The notes under the pieces are model-generated. The model was not told where the DNA came from and did no database searches. It saw only the letters and a list, made by a program, of their open reading frames with translations. A DNA stretch of 64,000 bases from an uncultured Bartonella sp. (GTDB lineage Bacteria > Pseudomonadota > Alphaproteobacteria > Rhizobiales > Rhizobiaceae): positions 248,001 to 312,000 of the forward strand of contig CAMLBF010000003.1 of NCBI GenBank assembly GCA_946478235.1, written 5' to 3'. Shown piece after piece: positions 1-9,096 of this stretch. Each line of letters opens with the position of its first letter. The stretch's first letter is position 1. The translations under genes and the position numbers were made by a program.

Positions 1-126
1 TTTTCTTTCAAACAGGCTGTTGCACAAATAGCCCGTGACCTGTTGCTACCAATCTTGTGGTTTTCAGCCTTTTCAAGAACTGGCTATCAATGGCAAGGGC
101 ATAAAGTCAATATTAAGAAAAAATAA
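1..126 (+). CDS. C-terminal end of a glycosyltransferase (partial)
   Basis: An open frame enters from the left edge and ends at TAA 124-126. Its last 41 residues contain ARDLLLPILWFSAF followed by a basic tail (HKVNIKKK). This resembles the C-terminus of ceramide-glucosyltransferase-like GT2 enzymes (the HpnI hopanoid group), where an ARD-LLLP segment precedes the last membrane helix. That assignment rests on a short tail and is tentative. The gene converges on the TIGR02186 gene, with 23 bases between the two stop codons. Confidence 0.5.
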   Translation, partial: FSFKQAVAQIARDLLLPILWFSAFSRTGYQWQGHKVNIKKK

Positions 127-149
127 CGTGTGTGATTGGAAACACCGCG

Positions 150-941
150 TTAATCACGGCGGAAAATAAACCTGCCTAAAAAACCGGTTCCGATTGCCAC
201 CAACACAGCAATAACACCATACCAGAAGCTATGAATATGCGCTTCGGTATAAATAGTGTGTGCGATATGTGCTTTTGCTATTTCCAGTTGGGTTGAAACA
301 GTTTCTATAAATTCGCCATCCCGAAAGAGATACGCATGGACGGTATGATGCCCAACTGGCACATTGGTTGGCAATTGAAACTTTGCGGTAAAAAGAGAAG
401 CAGACCCAAATGTTACTGCCCCAATATTCTCGCTATAAAGGTGTTGCGCTGTCTTTAGTTCAATAAGTTGTTTACGGAACTCGTCAACCTGTGCCGCATC
501 AGTTGAATCTGAACGTAATGGCAGATCATTCAAACCCAACCCCAACCGTTTATAAGTCAAAGGATTGGTGATGTCGCGTGTTTGGCGTGTTGTTGCCATT
601 GCATAAAATAAGGGAACATTCGAAAATGTCATGCCTTCGGCGTTTACCCAGACACCTGCTTTCCGTTTTTTCTCACGCATAATCATTGGCTTGATAGGGC
701 CTTCCATCACAACAATAATGTCGTAACGTCCCTGACGCCGTAAATATGGATCGGCGTTTTCTAAAACACCGGCAATATAAAGATCCCGACCAGCAAAATT
801 GGTGTCCACAGTTATCGAGCTGGAGGTAACGATTATCTGGATATTCTCATGCGGTGTCCCATTATCCAGAGTTTCAGCAGATGACGCCGCCAGTGCGAAA
901 AAATACAGGAAAAAAGATATTAAAAACCCTGTTTTCTTCAT
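150..941 (-). CDS. TIGR02186 family transmembrane protein
   Basis: 263 residues. The first 22 residues are a signal peptide (MKKTGFLISFFLYFFALAASSA). A long extracytoplasmic beta-rich region follows (about 25-235), then one C-terminal membrane helix (about 238-258, FWYGVIAVLVAIGTGFLGRF) with a basic end. The layout and sequence match the alphaproteobacterial family TIGR02186, whose function is unknown. The family is commonly found next to a TauE/SafE transporter, as here: the start codon lies 2 bases downstream of the exporter stop on the same strand, so the two are probably cotranslated. A role as periplasmic partner of the exporter is inferred from this pairing only. Confidence 0.8.
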   Translation of the reverse strand: MKKTGFLISFFLYFFALAASSAETLDNGTPHENIQIIVTSSSITVDTNFAGRDLYIAGVLENADPYLRRQGRYDIIVVMEGPIKPMIMREKKRKAGVWVNAEGMTFSNVPLFYAMATTRQTRDITNPLTYKRLGLGLNDLPLRSDSTDAAQVDEFRKQLIELKTAQHLYSENIGAVTFGSASLFTAKFQLPTNVPVGHHTVHAYLFRDGEFIETVSTQLEIAKAHIAHTIYTEAHIHSFWYGVIAVLVAIGTGFLGRFIFRRD

Positions 942-943
942 TG

Positions 944-1882
944 TCAGCTACCAATAACGGTTAAGGAGAACACATCATCTGGGCGAATGAATAATTCGAA
1001 TGCCAAACGCGCACAAACAAGCAATACCAGTATTGCCAAAAGCATACGTAACTGTTCAGCCTTTAACTTTCTGCCAGCTTTAGTGCCATATTGCGCGCCG
1101 ATAACACCACCAACCATGAGAAGAAAAGCCAAGACGATATCCACTGATTGGTTGGTTATTGCCTGCAAAACCGTGGTAAATGCAGTTACAAAAGTGATCT
1201 GAAAGAGCGACGTTCCTACTACAACATTTGTTGGTACCCGTAAAAGGTAAATGAGCGCGGGTACCATAATAAACCCACCACCAACGCCCATAACCGACGA
1301 AAGCAAGCCAATAACAAGACCGATGACAAGCACCGGTATCACACTGACATAAATCATAGAGGCGCGAAAGCGCATTTTCAGTGGGAGACGATGAATCCAA
1401 TTATGTTGACCAGTGCGCCGCACAAGTGCCGGTTTACCTGCATGGGTGCGCCCTATAGCACGCCAACTTTCTATCGCCATAAGGCTCCCAACGCCACCCA
1501 ATAAAATAACGTATAATAGAGAAATGATTAGATCGAGCTGCCCCATTTTTCTTAAAAAAGAAAACAGCTCTATCCCCAAACACGAACCTATTAGGCCACC
1601 AATGACCAAGAAAATACCAAGTTTGATATCCAATGTGCGCCGTTTTAGGTGGGATAATGCGCCCGTCACTGATGATGCGATAACTTGATTTGCACCGGTA
1701 CCTACAGCGATTGCAGGTGGAACATTATAAAATATTAAAAGTGGGGTAATTAAAAACCCGCCACCAACACCAAACATACCGGATAGGAAACCAACAGCCG
1801 CGCCCATACCAATTAAAATCAGTATGTTCAGTGACATTTCGGCAATTGGCAGATAAATACTCACATTTTCACCTAGTGGCAA
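944..1882 (-). CDS. TauE/SafE family anion (sulfite) exporter
   Basis: 312-residue polytopic membrane protein with the two-fold repeat of the TauE/SafE family. The first repeat has GMFGVGGGFLITPLLIFYNVPP (from about residue 34) and the second has SSVMGVGGGFIMVPALIYL (from about residue 195), the glycine-rich signature in each half. Around eight membrane helices can be drawn. Members export sulfite, sulfoacetate or related organosulfur anions; the substrate cannot be read from the sequence. It is the first gene of a two-gene unit with the TIGR02186 protein. An internal ATG at residue 16 is an alternative start. Confidence 0.88.
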   Translation of the reverse strand: MPLGENVSIYLPIAEMSLNILILIGMGAAVGFLSGMFGVGGGFLITPLLIFYNVPPAIAVGTGANQVIASSVTGALSHLKRRTLDIKLGIFLVIGGLIGSCLGIELFSFLRKMGQLDLIISLLYVILLGGVGSLMAIESWRAIGRTHAGKPALVRRTGQHNWIHRLPLKMRFRASMIYVSVIPVLVIGLVIGLLSSVMGVGGGFIMVPALIYLLRVPTNVVVGTSLFQITFVTAFTTVLQAITNQSVDIVLAFLLMVGGVIGAQYGTKAGRKLKAEQLRMLLAILVLLVCARLAFELFIRPDDVFSLTVIGS

Positions 1883-2103
1883 ACAATCAACTGATGCAAT
1901 TATGGCTGAATTTTTGATCGACCTTTATATGCATTATGATACGATTATAAAATTCAGCAATATTTAAAATTACAACCTATTATTTTTCTATTCTGATCTT
2001 ATCCATATCTTTTCTGTGCGACTTTTATAATACACGCGAATAAAACAGATATGCATTCCTAAAATATATCAATTGCCACGCGAGAAAATTTAAAAAGAAA
2101 AAA

Positions 2104-3078
2104 TTACTTATATTTTGACTGCAGGTAAAGGCCATAGGACACTGCCATTGCGAGCACCATAGTCATAAAATACAATATTTTCTTTATAAAACCACTTTGG
2201 TTTTTAATAGTGTATGCGGTTTCCTGATTTACAGTTTCTCGTGAATTACGAATACCGGAAATCATCTCAGCACATTTTTTTATATCTGGCTGCAAATGGG
2301 GATAAAACTTGTTACCCATTGTTTCTGCGTTAACGTTACGCCGCATATAATTGTTAGCCTTAAAGGGGTTTTGTTCCGCCAATTTGCGCAAAAGTGGTCT
2401 ATGGTTTGATGATGAACCAATTGTTGCGTCGGGCTGGATTTTTGTTCCCATCAGAGATACAGATTGTCTGGCATTACTCTTGTTAGAAACATCTGCGTTT
2501 TTGTTTGCTTCCAAAGATGATTGAATTTTTAGAATCTGTTGTTCTAAAGACGCAAGCTGAACAGCAAAACGTGACGTTGATGTTGTTTCCCGCAAATAAC
2601 GTAACAATTCTTCATTATTTTTTTGGTTATCGCGGCTGATTGTTTTTGCCTGTTGTTCAAGTTCAAGCTTGAAGCGGCTATCCAACTCTTCGGTAATTTT
2701 CTGAGTTAGATCTTGGCGGTCATTGGCGATATGACTGTTTTGTATCGCTGCGTTTTGCTCAATCAGATCTTTTATTTCAGATAACTTTTCAATCAGGTTT
2801 TGTTCTGATTTTTTTCGCGCATAGTACTCAGCCAATAATGCACGGGCGATATCATTAAGATATTCCCTGTTTGGCTCTACTGCATTAACGGCTGTCTGAA
2901 CTTCATCTTGAACATTGTTTATTGGGGTTTGTTTTTTCATTTGCGCATGAACCAAGCGCAAACGTTCAGCAATTTCAGAAAGTGTAATTTGTTGAGCTGA
3001 AACGTTATGCTCGGCGTAGCCAATGTCACTATCTGCACTTCCAGCATTGGGTACTATAGAAAGACGATTTACAGTCAT
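2104..3078 (-). CDS. Hypothetical coiled-coil protein with C-terminal membrane anchor
   Basis: 324 residues; I do not recognise a family. The N-terminal 80 residues are polar. Residues from about 85 to 205 are rich in Glu, Lys, Gln and Leu with heptad-like spacing and look like a long coiled coil. About 205-295 is low-complexity polar sequence. One hydrophobic helix (about 299-318, KKILYFMTMVLAMAVSYGLY) lies just before the end, so the protein is probably tail-anchored in the inner membrane with its coiled coil in the cytoplasm. No signal peptide is seen. It stands alone, divergent from the ABC transporter genes. A structural or scaffolding role is possible but unproven. Confidence 0.6.
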   Translation of the reverse strand: MTVNRLSIVPNAGSADSDIGYAEHNVSAQQITLSEIAERLRLVHAQMKKQTPINNVQDEVQTAVNAVEPNREYLNDIARALLAEYYARKKSEQNLIEKLSEIKDLIEQNAAIQNSHIANDRQDLTQKITEELDSRFKLELEQQAKTISRDNQKNNEELLRYLRETTSTSRFAVQLASLEQQILKIQSSLEANKNADVSNKSNARQSVSLMGTKIQPDATIGSSSNHRPLLRKLAEQNPFKANNYMRRNVNAETMGNKFYPHLQPDIKKCAEMISGIRNSRETVNQETAYTIKNQSGFIKKILYFMTMVLAMAVSYGLYLQSKYK

Positions 3079-3499
3079 GGCCTAGCCTTTATACTCAAAA
3101 CACAATGCCCTCTAAGCCGAGCACCCTACCCTAGTTTACGCGGGAAAATATTATTCCTAGTCAACCATATTCTATATATCGCTGGTTTTGGTAAATTTAG
3201 CCTTAACCTGATAGGTCTTGGCGCTAAACCTTATCTGTCTTTGTGCCAGACATCGTTCTCTATGCCGTACAATGCTGATTTGCGCCATTTTTCTCAACGT
3301 TGGTCGGGTTGAATGCAGCTTATTTATGCAAATTCATCAGCAATATTATTTCTCTTAATTGATTTATAATTTTCAAAAAATACAATTTTTTATGCTAACC
3401 TGAAATTTATCTCTTTAATCTCTCGTCTCATTATGCCAAAGACAACATGCATAAATATTGCTTTTGTATTGTTTAAAAATAATGATTTTGGAAATTTGA
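3079..3499. other. Gene-free divergent promoter region
   Basis: 421 bases between the start codons of the coiled-coil gene and the ABC ATPase gene. I looked for riboswitch cores that would suit an SsuABC/ThiXYZ-type transporter (THI box, cobalamin and SAM elements) and saw none. The 150 bases before the ATPase start are very AT-rich. A lone TTGAT half-site occurs near 3360 without its partner, so it is not a convincing FNR site. No gene was found. Confidence 0.5.
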
Positions 3500-4324
3500 A
3501 TGGCTGAACAAAAAAATACTCTGTTGCAGCAGAATAATACTTGCCCTGCCGTCAAGTTGGATGGTGTGGACGTCGCATTCAATAATTTTACAGCTGTTAA
3601 AGATGCCAATTTAAGTGTTCCTGCTGGCCAGTTTCTGGCAATTGTTGGACCAACAGGCTGTGGCAAATCAACTCTGTTGAATGTCGCCGCCGGTCTTTTG
3701 CAACCAGCACAGGGGCATTGTGAAATATTTGGTGAAAAACTAGAAGGTATTAACCGGCAAGCAGGTTATCTATTTCAGGCCGATTCATTGATGCCATGGA
3801 AAACCGCAATCGACAATATTGCGATAGGTCTGGAAATTCGCGGCGTTGCAAGATCAACTGCATTGGATGAAGCTAAGAAATGGTTGACGCGCGTTGGATT
3901 ACAAGCCTTTGGTAACCGTTATCCGCATCAACTATCCGGTGGACAGCGCAAACGCATTGGCTTGGCTCAAGTTCTGATCCTCAATCCAAAATTGATCCTG
4001 ATGGACGAGCCATTTGGACCATTAGATGCCCAAACACGCGTGTTAATGGGTGATCTTCTGTTGGATTTATGGTCGGAAGACCGTAAAGCGGTAATGTTTG
4101 TCACACATGATTTAGAGGAAGCGATAACACTGGCCGACCGCGTTATTATCATGTCGGCAGGTCCCGCATCACACGTTAAAGGCGATTACATGATCGACCT
4201 TCCTCGACCTCGCGAATTGCAGGAAATCCGCTTAACAAAGGAATTTGCTGAAATTCATCGTACATTATGGAATGATCTGAAAGAAGAAGTCTTGAAAGCT
4301 TATCAACAAGGAGACCGAACATGA
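3500..4324 (+). CDS. ABC importer ATPase, SsuB/TauB type
   Basis: 274 residues with all ATPase motifs: Walker A GPTGCGKST (about 50-58), Q-loop in LFQADSLMPWKT, signature LSGGQRKRIGLAQ, Walker B LILMDEPFGPLD and the switch His in FVTHDLEEA. The type is that of nitrate/sulfonate/taurine and thiamine-precursor importers (SsuB, TauB, ThiZ). It energises uptake through the permease encoded next, whose start overlaps this stop by 4 bases (ATGA). A binding protein follows, giving an ATPase-permease-binding protein order. The substrate is not determined by sequence. RQK at the end of the signature (QRKRIG rather than QRQRV) is a small departure from the common form. Confidence 0.9.
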   Translation: MAEQKNTLLQQNNTCPAVKLDGVDVAFNNFTAVKDANLSVPAGQFLAIVGPTGCGKSTLLNVAAGLLQPAQGHCEIFGEKLEGINRQAGYLFQADSLMPWKTAIDNIAIGLEIRGVARSTALDEAKKWLTRVGLQAFGNRYPHQLSGGQRKRIGLAQVLILNPKLILMDEPFGPLDAQTRVLMGDLLLDLWSEDRKAVMFVTHDLEEAITLADRVIIMSAGPASHVKGDYMIDLPRPRELQEIRLTKEFAEIHRTLWNDLKEEVLKAYQQGDRT

Positions 4325-5109
4325 AACGGACGAAAATTCTTGTTTTGCAGCTTTCTGTCGCGGTTATATTCTTTGCAATTTGGGAATTTGGCACGACGGT
4401 ACCTCTGATAAATGGCAAAGCCGTTTTCCCTCCATTCTTCTTTTCCACGCCTGTCGATATTTTCCAACGGATCGGATCAGACTTTGCAAGTGGAAAAGTT
4501 TGGTATCATTTATGGATAACACTGATCGAAACAGTTCTTGCCTTCGCTACCGGTGCTGGCGGTGGCATTCTCATCGGTTTTTGGTTTGCACAAAAAAAGC
4601 TTTTGGCCGCTGTTTTTGATCCCTATATCAAGGCAGCTAACGCCTTGCCGCGTGTGGTACTTGCGCCAATATTCGCGCTTTGGTTTGGCCTTGGGATTTG
4701 GTCCAAGGTAGCACTTGGGTTTACATTGGTGTTCTTTGTTGTTTTCTTTAACGTTTATCAAGGTGTTAGAGAAGTTAGCCCAACAATATTAGCAAATGCC
4801 CGTATGATTGGCATGAATGAACGCCAATTGTTGCGCCATGTTTACTTGCCTTCGGCCATGACATGGGTTTTCTCTTCGCTGCATACTTCGGTTGGCTTTG
4901 CCATGGTTGGTGCTGTTGTTGGCGAATATCTTGGTGCGTCAGCAGGCCTTGGTTATCTTATTTCACAAGCTGAAGGTGTGTTTGATGTCACCGGTGTATT
5001 TTCTGGTATGCTGATACTTATGTTCTTCGTTGTTCTCATTGATATCTTGGTCAGCATTATAGAGAAAAAGCTTCTTTCCTGGCGCAATGACCCTCGGGGG
5101 CAACAATAA
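4321..5109 (+). CDS. ABC importer permease, SsuC/TauC type
   Basis: 262 residues of a BPD_transp_1 inner-membrane permease with about six helices. The EAA-like coupling loop is seen in residues about 155-185 (ILANARMIGMNERQLLRHVYLP), the part that contacts the ATPase. The start ATG overlaps the ATPase stop by 4 bases. The next gene's start follows after 15 bases, so the three genes form one operon. The family imports sulfonates, taurine, nitrate-like anions or pyrimidine precursors. Confidence 0.9.
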   Translation: MKRTKILVLQLSVAVIFFAIWEFGTTVPLINGKAVFPPFFFSTPVDIFQRIGSDFASGKVWYHLWITLIETVLAFATGAGGGILIGFWFAQKKLLAAVFDPYIKAANALPRVVLAPIFALWFGLGIWSKVALGFTLVFFVVFFNVYQGVREVSPTILANARMIGMNERQLLRHVYLPSAMTWVFSSLHTSVGFAMVGAVVGEYLGASAGLGYLISQAEGVFDVTGVFSGMLILMFFVVLIDILVSIIEKKLLSWRNDPRGQQ

Positions 5110-5124
5110 TTGTTGGAGTTTAAT

Positions 5125-6144
5125 ATGAAACAATTTATCCGTTTAGTTTTATTATTTACAATTATATTGGGTGTGTTGACCGGTCATGTTTTTGCTGGTG
5201 ACGAGCCTGAAAAAAAAGATATTACATTAAGTGTTGGCGGCGCACCGCTCTTCTATTATTTGCCTTTAACAATCGCCCAACAGAAAGGTTTTTTTGAAGA
5301 AGAAGGCCTTCATGTCAAGATTGTTGACCTGAAAGGTGGTTCACAGTCGCTTCAAGCCCTGCTCGGTGGGTCTGCTGATGTTACAACCGGTGCCTACGAT
5401 CAGGTTATTCGTATGCATTCAAAAGGGCAAGATGTACGCGCCATTCTGGAATTAGACCGTTATCCGGCTATTGTATTGGCTGTTCGCGCTGATCTTAAAG
5501 ATAAGGTGAAAAAAGTCGGTGACCTGAAAGGCATGAAAATTGGTGTTACGGCACCAGGCTCCTCAACAAACAATTTTATCAATTATCTTCTGGCTCAAGA
5601 TGGCGTAAAACCTGATGAGGTTTCCATTATTGGCACTGGTGCTGGTGCAACCGCTGTTGCAGCCATGAAACGTGGTGAAATCGATGCAATTGTAAATCTT
5701 GATCCGGTGATATCGACATTGGTTCATGACAATTTAGTATTCGTTCTGGTTGATACGCGTACAGAAGCCGATATGGAAAAAGTATTTGGTGTCCGCACCA
5801 TGTCATCCGGTGTGCTTTACACCAAAAAGGAATTCATTGATAATTACCCCAATACCACACAGCATTTAACCAATGCATTCAAAAAAGCTCTTAAATGGCT
5901 ACAAACAGCGACACCTGAAGAGGTAGCCCAAACAGTGCCAGCCGAATATATTGGAAATAATCGGGACGTTTATTTGGAAGCAGTCAAAAATTCACTTCCC
6001 ACCTACTCGCATGATGGTATCATCACGCCTGAAGCCCAAGAAGCAACAATGAAGCTTCTTTCCTACGATCATAGTATTGTTGATGCACATATAGATTTAA
6101 CAACAACATTCGACGACCGGTTTGTGAAAAAAACTGCAAACTAA
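5125..6144 (+). CDS. ABC importer periplasmic binding protein, NMT1/SsuA-like
   Basis: 339 residues from ATG 5125. I preferred this start to an upstream TTG at 5110 because GGAG (5115-5118) sits 6 bases before it and the signal peptide then begins MKQFIRLVLLF with cleavage near VFA-GD. The mature protein has the NMT1/SsuA fold signatures: YYLPLTIAQQKGFFEEEGL (ligand-approach region), GGSQSLQALLGGSADV, and a hinge near GVTAPGSSTNNF. Such proteins capture sulfonates, taurine, nitrate or thiamine precursors. Third gene of the ABC operon; a stable hairpin lies 10 bases after its stop. Confidence 0.88.
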   Translation: MKQFIRLVLLFTIILGVLTGHVFAGDEPEKKDITLSVGGAPLFYYLPLTIAQQKGFFEEEGLHVKIVDLKGGSQSLQALLGGSADVTTGAYDQVIRMHSKGQDVRAILELDRYPAIVLAVRADLKDKVKKVGDLKGMKIGVTAPGSSTNNFINYLLAQDGVKPDEVSIIGTGAGATAVAAMKRGEIDAIVNLDPVISTLVHDNLVFVLVDTRTEADMEKVFGVRTMSSGVLYTKKEFIDNYPNTTQHLTNAFKKALKWLQTATPEEVAQTVPAEYIGNNRDVYLEAVKNSLPTYSHDGIITPEAQEATMKLLSYDHSIVDAHIDLTTTFDDRFVKKTAN

Positions 6145-6153
6145 TTCATAAAA

Positions 6154-6190
6154 AGGGCGACATACATGACAACATGGATATTGTCGCCCT
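6154..6190 (+). terminator. Hairpin after the ABC operon
   Basis: A 9-bp perfect stem (AGGGCGACA 6154-6162 with TGTCGCCCT 6182-6190) closes a 19-base loop that itself contains an ATG/CAT inverted repeat. No T-tract follows, so it may be a transcript-end or mRNA-stabilising structure rather than a classical terminator. Confidence 0.5.
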
Positions 6191-6263
6191 AAATCCGTCC
6201 CAATCCATAATATCTTATAACAATCACGGTTCACGTTAAGCCAGATTGACCTTGAAGGAATAA

Positions 6264-7082
6264 ATGATGTTTGCAGACTGGATTGGTAAAACTGAAACAA
6301 CGCATGATGTAATCGGATATAGCTTGGCCTGCCGAATGGCGGCAACGCTAGGAATTGATATATCAACTTTGGATAGTCAATTACCGTTACTTTGGCATTG
6401 GATTTTTTTCCAACCAAGTGTTCCTTCTGGTCAATTAGGTGAAGATGGACATCCTGTAACTAGCAATTTTTTACCTCCAACTGCCAATCGTAATCGCATG
6501 TGGGCAGGCAGCCATTTGCAATTTCTAAACCCACTTATTTTTGACCAACCTGCAACGCGCAAATCCACCATTACAAATATTACTGAAAAACAGGGGCGGA
6601 GTGGTGCTTTATTATTTGTAACAATTGAGCATGACTACCAGCAAAATAATAAAAGCTGTATTATAGAGCGGCAAGATATTGTCTATCGCGAAACCGTTCG
6701 CTTTATAGGTGGCGCTTCTACACCAGCGCCAGACGTTGAATGGTGTGAACATCATCAAACCAATACAACAACCTTGTTTCGTTATTCTGCGGTTACATTC
6801 AACGCGCATCGTATTCATTATGATCAGGACTATGCCACACAATCTGAAGGGTATCCCGGTATCGTTGTGCAAGGGCAATTGCTTGCAACATTAGCACTCA
6901 ATGCATTCCTGAATTCTAATCCCGATGCAAAAATTACATCATTCAGTTTTCGCAGCCAAAGTCCTATTTTTCATCCTGATAGATTTTTTACTGGTGGAAA
7001 GCTCATCAGCGATCATAATGCCGATCTTTGGGTTTATAATGATAAAGGGATTGCACAATTCGGACATGTTGAATTTAATTAA
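6264..7082 (+). CDS. FAS1-like/MaoC-type dehydratase (mesaconyl- or itaconyl-CoA hydratase-like)
   Basis: 272 residues resembling two-hotdog acyl-CoA hydratases of the mesaconyl-C4-CoA/itaconyl-CoA hydratase (HTD2) group. The N-terminal half has the IGKTE start, WHWIFFQP and LPPTANRNRMWAGSHLQF segments of the FAS1-like dehydratase domain. The C-terminal half has FNAHRIHYDQDYA and GYPGIVVQGQLLATL, the hydratase motif with its catalytic Asp/His region. Two ATGs (6264, 6267) are possible; an AAGGA lies just upstream. It lies 119 bases after the ABC operon on the same strand, so a link to catabolism of the imported compound is possible but not shown. The exact substrate is unknown. Confidence 0.75.
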   Translation: MMFADWIGKTETTHDVIGYSLACRMAATLGIDISTLDSQLPLLWHWIFFQPSVPSGQLGEDGHPVTSNFLPPTANRNRMWAGSHLQFLNPLIFDQPATRKSTITNITEKQGRSGALLFVTIEHDYQQNNKSCIIERQDIVYRETVRFIGGASTPAPDVEWCEHHQTNTTTLFRYSAVTFNAHRIHYDQDYATQSEGYPGIVVQGQLLATLALNAFLNSNPDAKITSFSFRSQSPIFHPDRFFTGGKLISDHNADLWVYNDKGIAQFGHVEFN

Positions 7083-7560
7083 ACTATACACTCCGTGGGT
7101 TTAAATATACGTCCCAAGAGTGTTGTCCTATTATATAAAATTTCCTTTGTTTTTATCTCTGACAGATGACTGCTAAATCGGTTCGGCAAATTATAAAAAT
7201 ATAACACACTGAAAAATATAAATATTTTTAGTTTTCAATATTCTCAAAAAATCATAAAAATTTTTTATAATTCCCGATAATAAAATTAAATTTTATTATT
7301 TAAAATTTTTATACTATATTTAAACCGGTTTAAAGAGGTATGAGATAAGTATGACATTATAATTGATCTCAAACACCCCCTTGAACGTTTGATACGTTAA
7401 GTTACTCGATGTTTGAAACACAATATAACGTCACTTTTCACCAAATCCTCTGATCTGGCGCCTTAGATCTAACGACTTCCATTGGTGCACAAGCTTTTCA
7501 TAGTTTGTGTTGGGAATGTTGTGCACCCTAATTTTAAAACTAGAATAAGGAGTACGCATC
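7083..7560. other. AT-rich intergenic region upstream of the anion symporter
   Basis: 478 bases without a gene. About 7190-7320 is almost pure A/T. A perfect 16-bp palindrome is at 7319-7334 (listed separately). A partial relative, AAATCGGTT, is at 7174-7182. The leader from the palindrome to the GTG at 7561 is about 226 bases long, which leaves room for an untranslated regulatory leader that I cannot identify. Confidence 0.5.
7319..7334. promoter_or_regulatory. Perfect 16-bp palindrome, candidate operator
   Basis: TTTAAACCGGTTTAAA reads identically on both strands. It lies 226 bases upstream of the symporter start. A 13/16 match (10348-10363) lies directly before the lysR gene that follows the symporter-dehydrogenase pair. 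The central CG with flanking AA/TT is typical of LacI- or GntR-class operators; whether the linked LysR protein or an unlinked repressor binds it is unknown. Confidence 0.55.
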
Positions 7561-9096
7561 GTGGTTACACCTGATGCTGTTTCGCACACAAAGAAATTCC
7601 CCATCCCATGGGGCTTGGTATTGGGGTTTGTTGTCCTCATTGGCATTTTGCTTTTGCCGACACCGGCTGGTCTGTCAATTGCTGGTCATCGCATGCTGGC
7701 AATTTTGGCTTTTGCTGTCATTGTCTGGTTAACTGAAGCTGTGACCTATGAAGTAAGCTCATTGGCAATTATTGCATTGATTGCATTGCTGGTCGGTCTG
7801 GCGCCGACTGTTACACTCGATGCCGCAAAAGGTTTTGTCAGCGAAGATCCTTCAAAGCTTCTGGGCACTGGCAAAGCGATGACAATGGCATTAACTGGGT
7901 TTTCCAACAGTGCTTGGGCTCTGGTCGCTGGTGCTACATTCCTAGCTGGAGCCATGACCTATACCGGTTTGGATCGCAGAATAGCTCTTATTACCCTAAA
8001 CATCATTGGAACAAGTACAAAGCGCATACTTATTGGCGTGATTGTCGTGACAATTATTCTTAGCCTATTTGTTCCAAGTGCAACGGCACGTGTTGCCTGT
8101 ATCGTTCCAATTATGTCCGGTATCATTGCATCATATGGCGTTGAAAAACGCTCCCGCATTGCCGCTGGAATCATGATTTTGATTGCTCAGGCTACGAGCG
8201 TTTGGAATGTCGGTATTCAGACTGCTGCTGTACAGAACTTGTTAACTGCCGGTTTCATGCAGACAAATATTGGTCAGCAGGTTTCATGGGGTCAATGGCT
8301 TATCGCTGGCGGTCCATGGTCTGTCTTGATGTCGATTGTCCTTTACTTCGTAATCTTGAAAATGATGCCACCAGAAGCCGACAATGTACCAGGTGGAAAA
8401 GAAGCTGTTGCAAAGGAACTTAAAGACCTTGGAAGAATTCCTGGCCCGCAAATACGTCTTTTGACGGTGACATGTATTCTTCTTTTCTTCTGGGCAACTG
8501 GCGGCGGTGTTCTACATAAAATTGACACCACGACCAGCACCACAATTGGCCTTGTTATCCTGATGCTTCCGGGTATTGGCGTCATCAGCTGGAAAGAAGT
8601 TCAAAAGAGAACACCTTGGGGCACAATTCTGGTTTTCGGTGCAGGCATCTCTCTTGGTACGGCATTGCTCAATACGGGTGCCGGCAAGTGGCTGAGCGAT
8701 TGGGTTGTTGTTAGTGCGGGATTAGGATCATTAAGTCCATTTATGATCTTTGCCATCCTTGCCGCTTTCCTCATCGTTATCCATCTAGGCTTTGCCAGTG
8801 CAGCCGCTTTATGTTCGTTATTTATGCCAATCGTCATTGTTATGTTTCATACGATTGGAACGACAAATGCCAGCATCACACCGCAAATACAGCTTGGTCT
8901 CAGTATGCTTCTAGGCTTTGTCGTTAGTTTTGGATTTATTCTTCCGGTTAATGCCCCTCAAAACATGGTTTGTCTGGGCACTGAAACCTTTACTCCAAAA
9001 GAATTCTCCAAAACAGGAATCGTTATCACCGTCATTGGTTATCTCTTGATGCTTGTGATGGCTATCTTCTACTGGCCTTTGTTGGGATGGTTATAA
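7561..9096 (+). CDS. DASS (SLC13) family anion:sodium symporter
   Basis: 511 residues, about 12-13 membrane helices, of the divalent anion:Na+ symporter family, which takes up dicarboxylates, sulfate or related acids. The family core is seen at AFAVIVWLTEAVTYEVSSLAI near the start, and the conserved late segment is SFGFILPVNAPQNMVCLGT (about 460-478), with the N-A-P motif of the substrate site. The GTG start at 7561 is supported by AAGGAG at 7547-7552, 8 bases upstream. The stop overlaps the next start (TAATG), so the dehydrogenase is translationally coupled. Coupling to an Ldh2 enzyme points to a 2-hydroxy acid such as malate or sulfolactate as substrate; this is inference. Confidence 0.88.
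   Translation: MVTPDAVSHTKKFPIPWGLVLGFVVLIGILLLPTPAGLSIAGHRMLAILAFAVIVWLTEAVTYEVSSLAIIALIALLVGLAPTVTLDAAKGFVSEDPSKLLGTGKAMTMALTGFSNSAWALVAGATFLAGAMTYTGLDRRIALITLNIIGTSTKRILIGVIVVTIILSLFVPSATARVACIVPIMSGIIASYGVEKRSRIAAGIMILIAQATSVWNVGIQTAAVQNLLTAGFMQTNIGQQVSWGQWLIAGGPWSVLMSIVLYFVILKMMPPEADNVPGGKEAVAKELKDLGRIPGPQIRLLTVTCILLFFWATGGGVLHKIDTTTSTTIGLVILMLPGIGVISWKEVQKRTPWGTILVFGAGISLGTALLNTGAGKWLSDWVVVSAGLGSLSPFMIFAILAAFLIVIHLGFASAAALCSLFMPIVIVMFHTIGTTNASITPQIQLGLSMLLGFVVSFGFILPVNAPQNMVCLGTETFTPKEFSKTGIVITVIGYLLMLVMAIFYWPLLGWL

Noticed and set aside
3007-3312. 101-codon frame overlapping the coiled-coil gene start
   Set aside because: It is antisense to a supported gene and its product has no signal or recognisable domain.
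3079-3499. Riboswitch ahead of the ABC importer
   Set aside because: No THI-box, cobalamin or SAM core motifs could be recognised in the leader.
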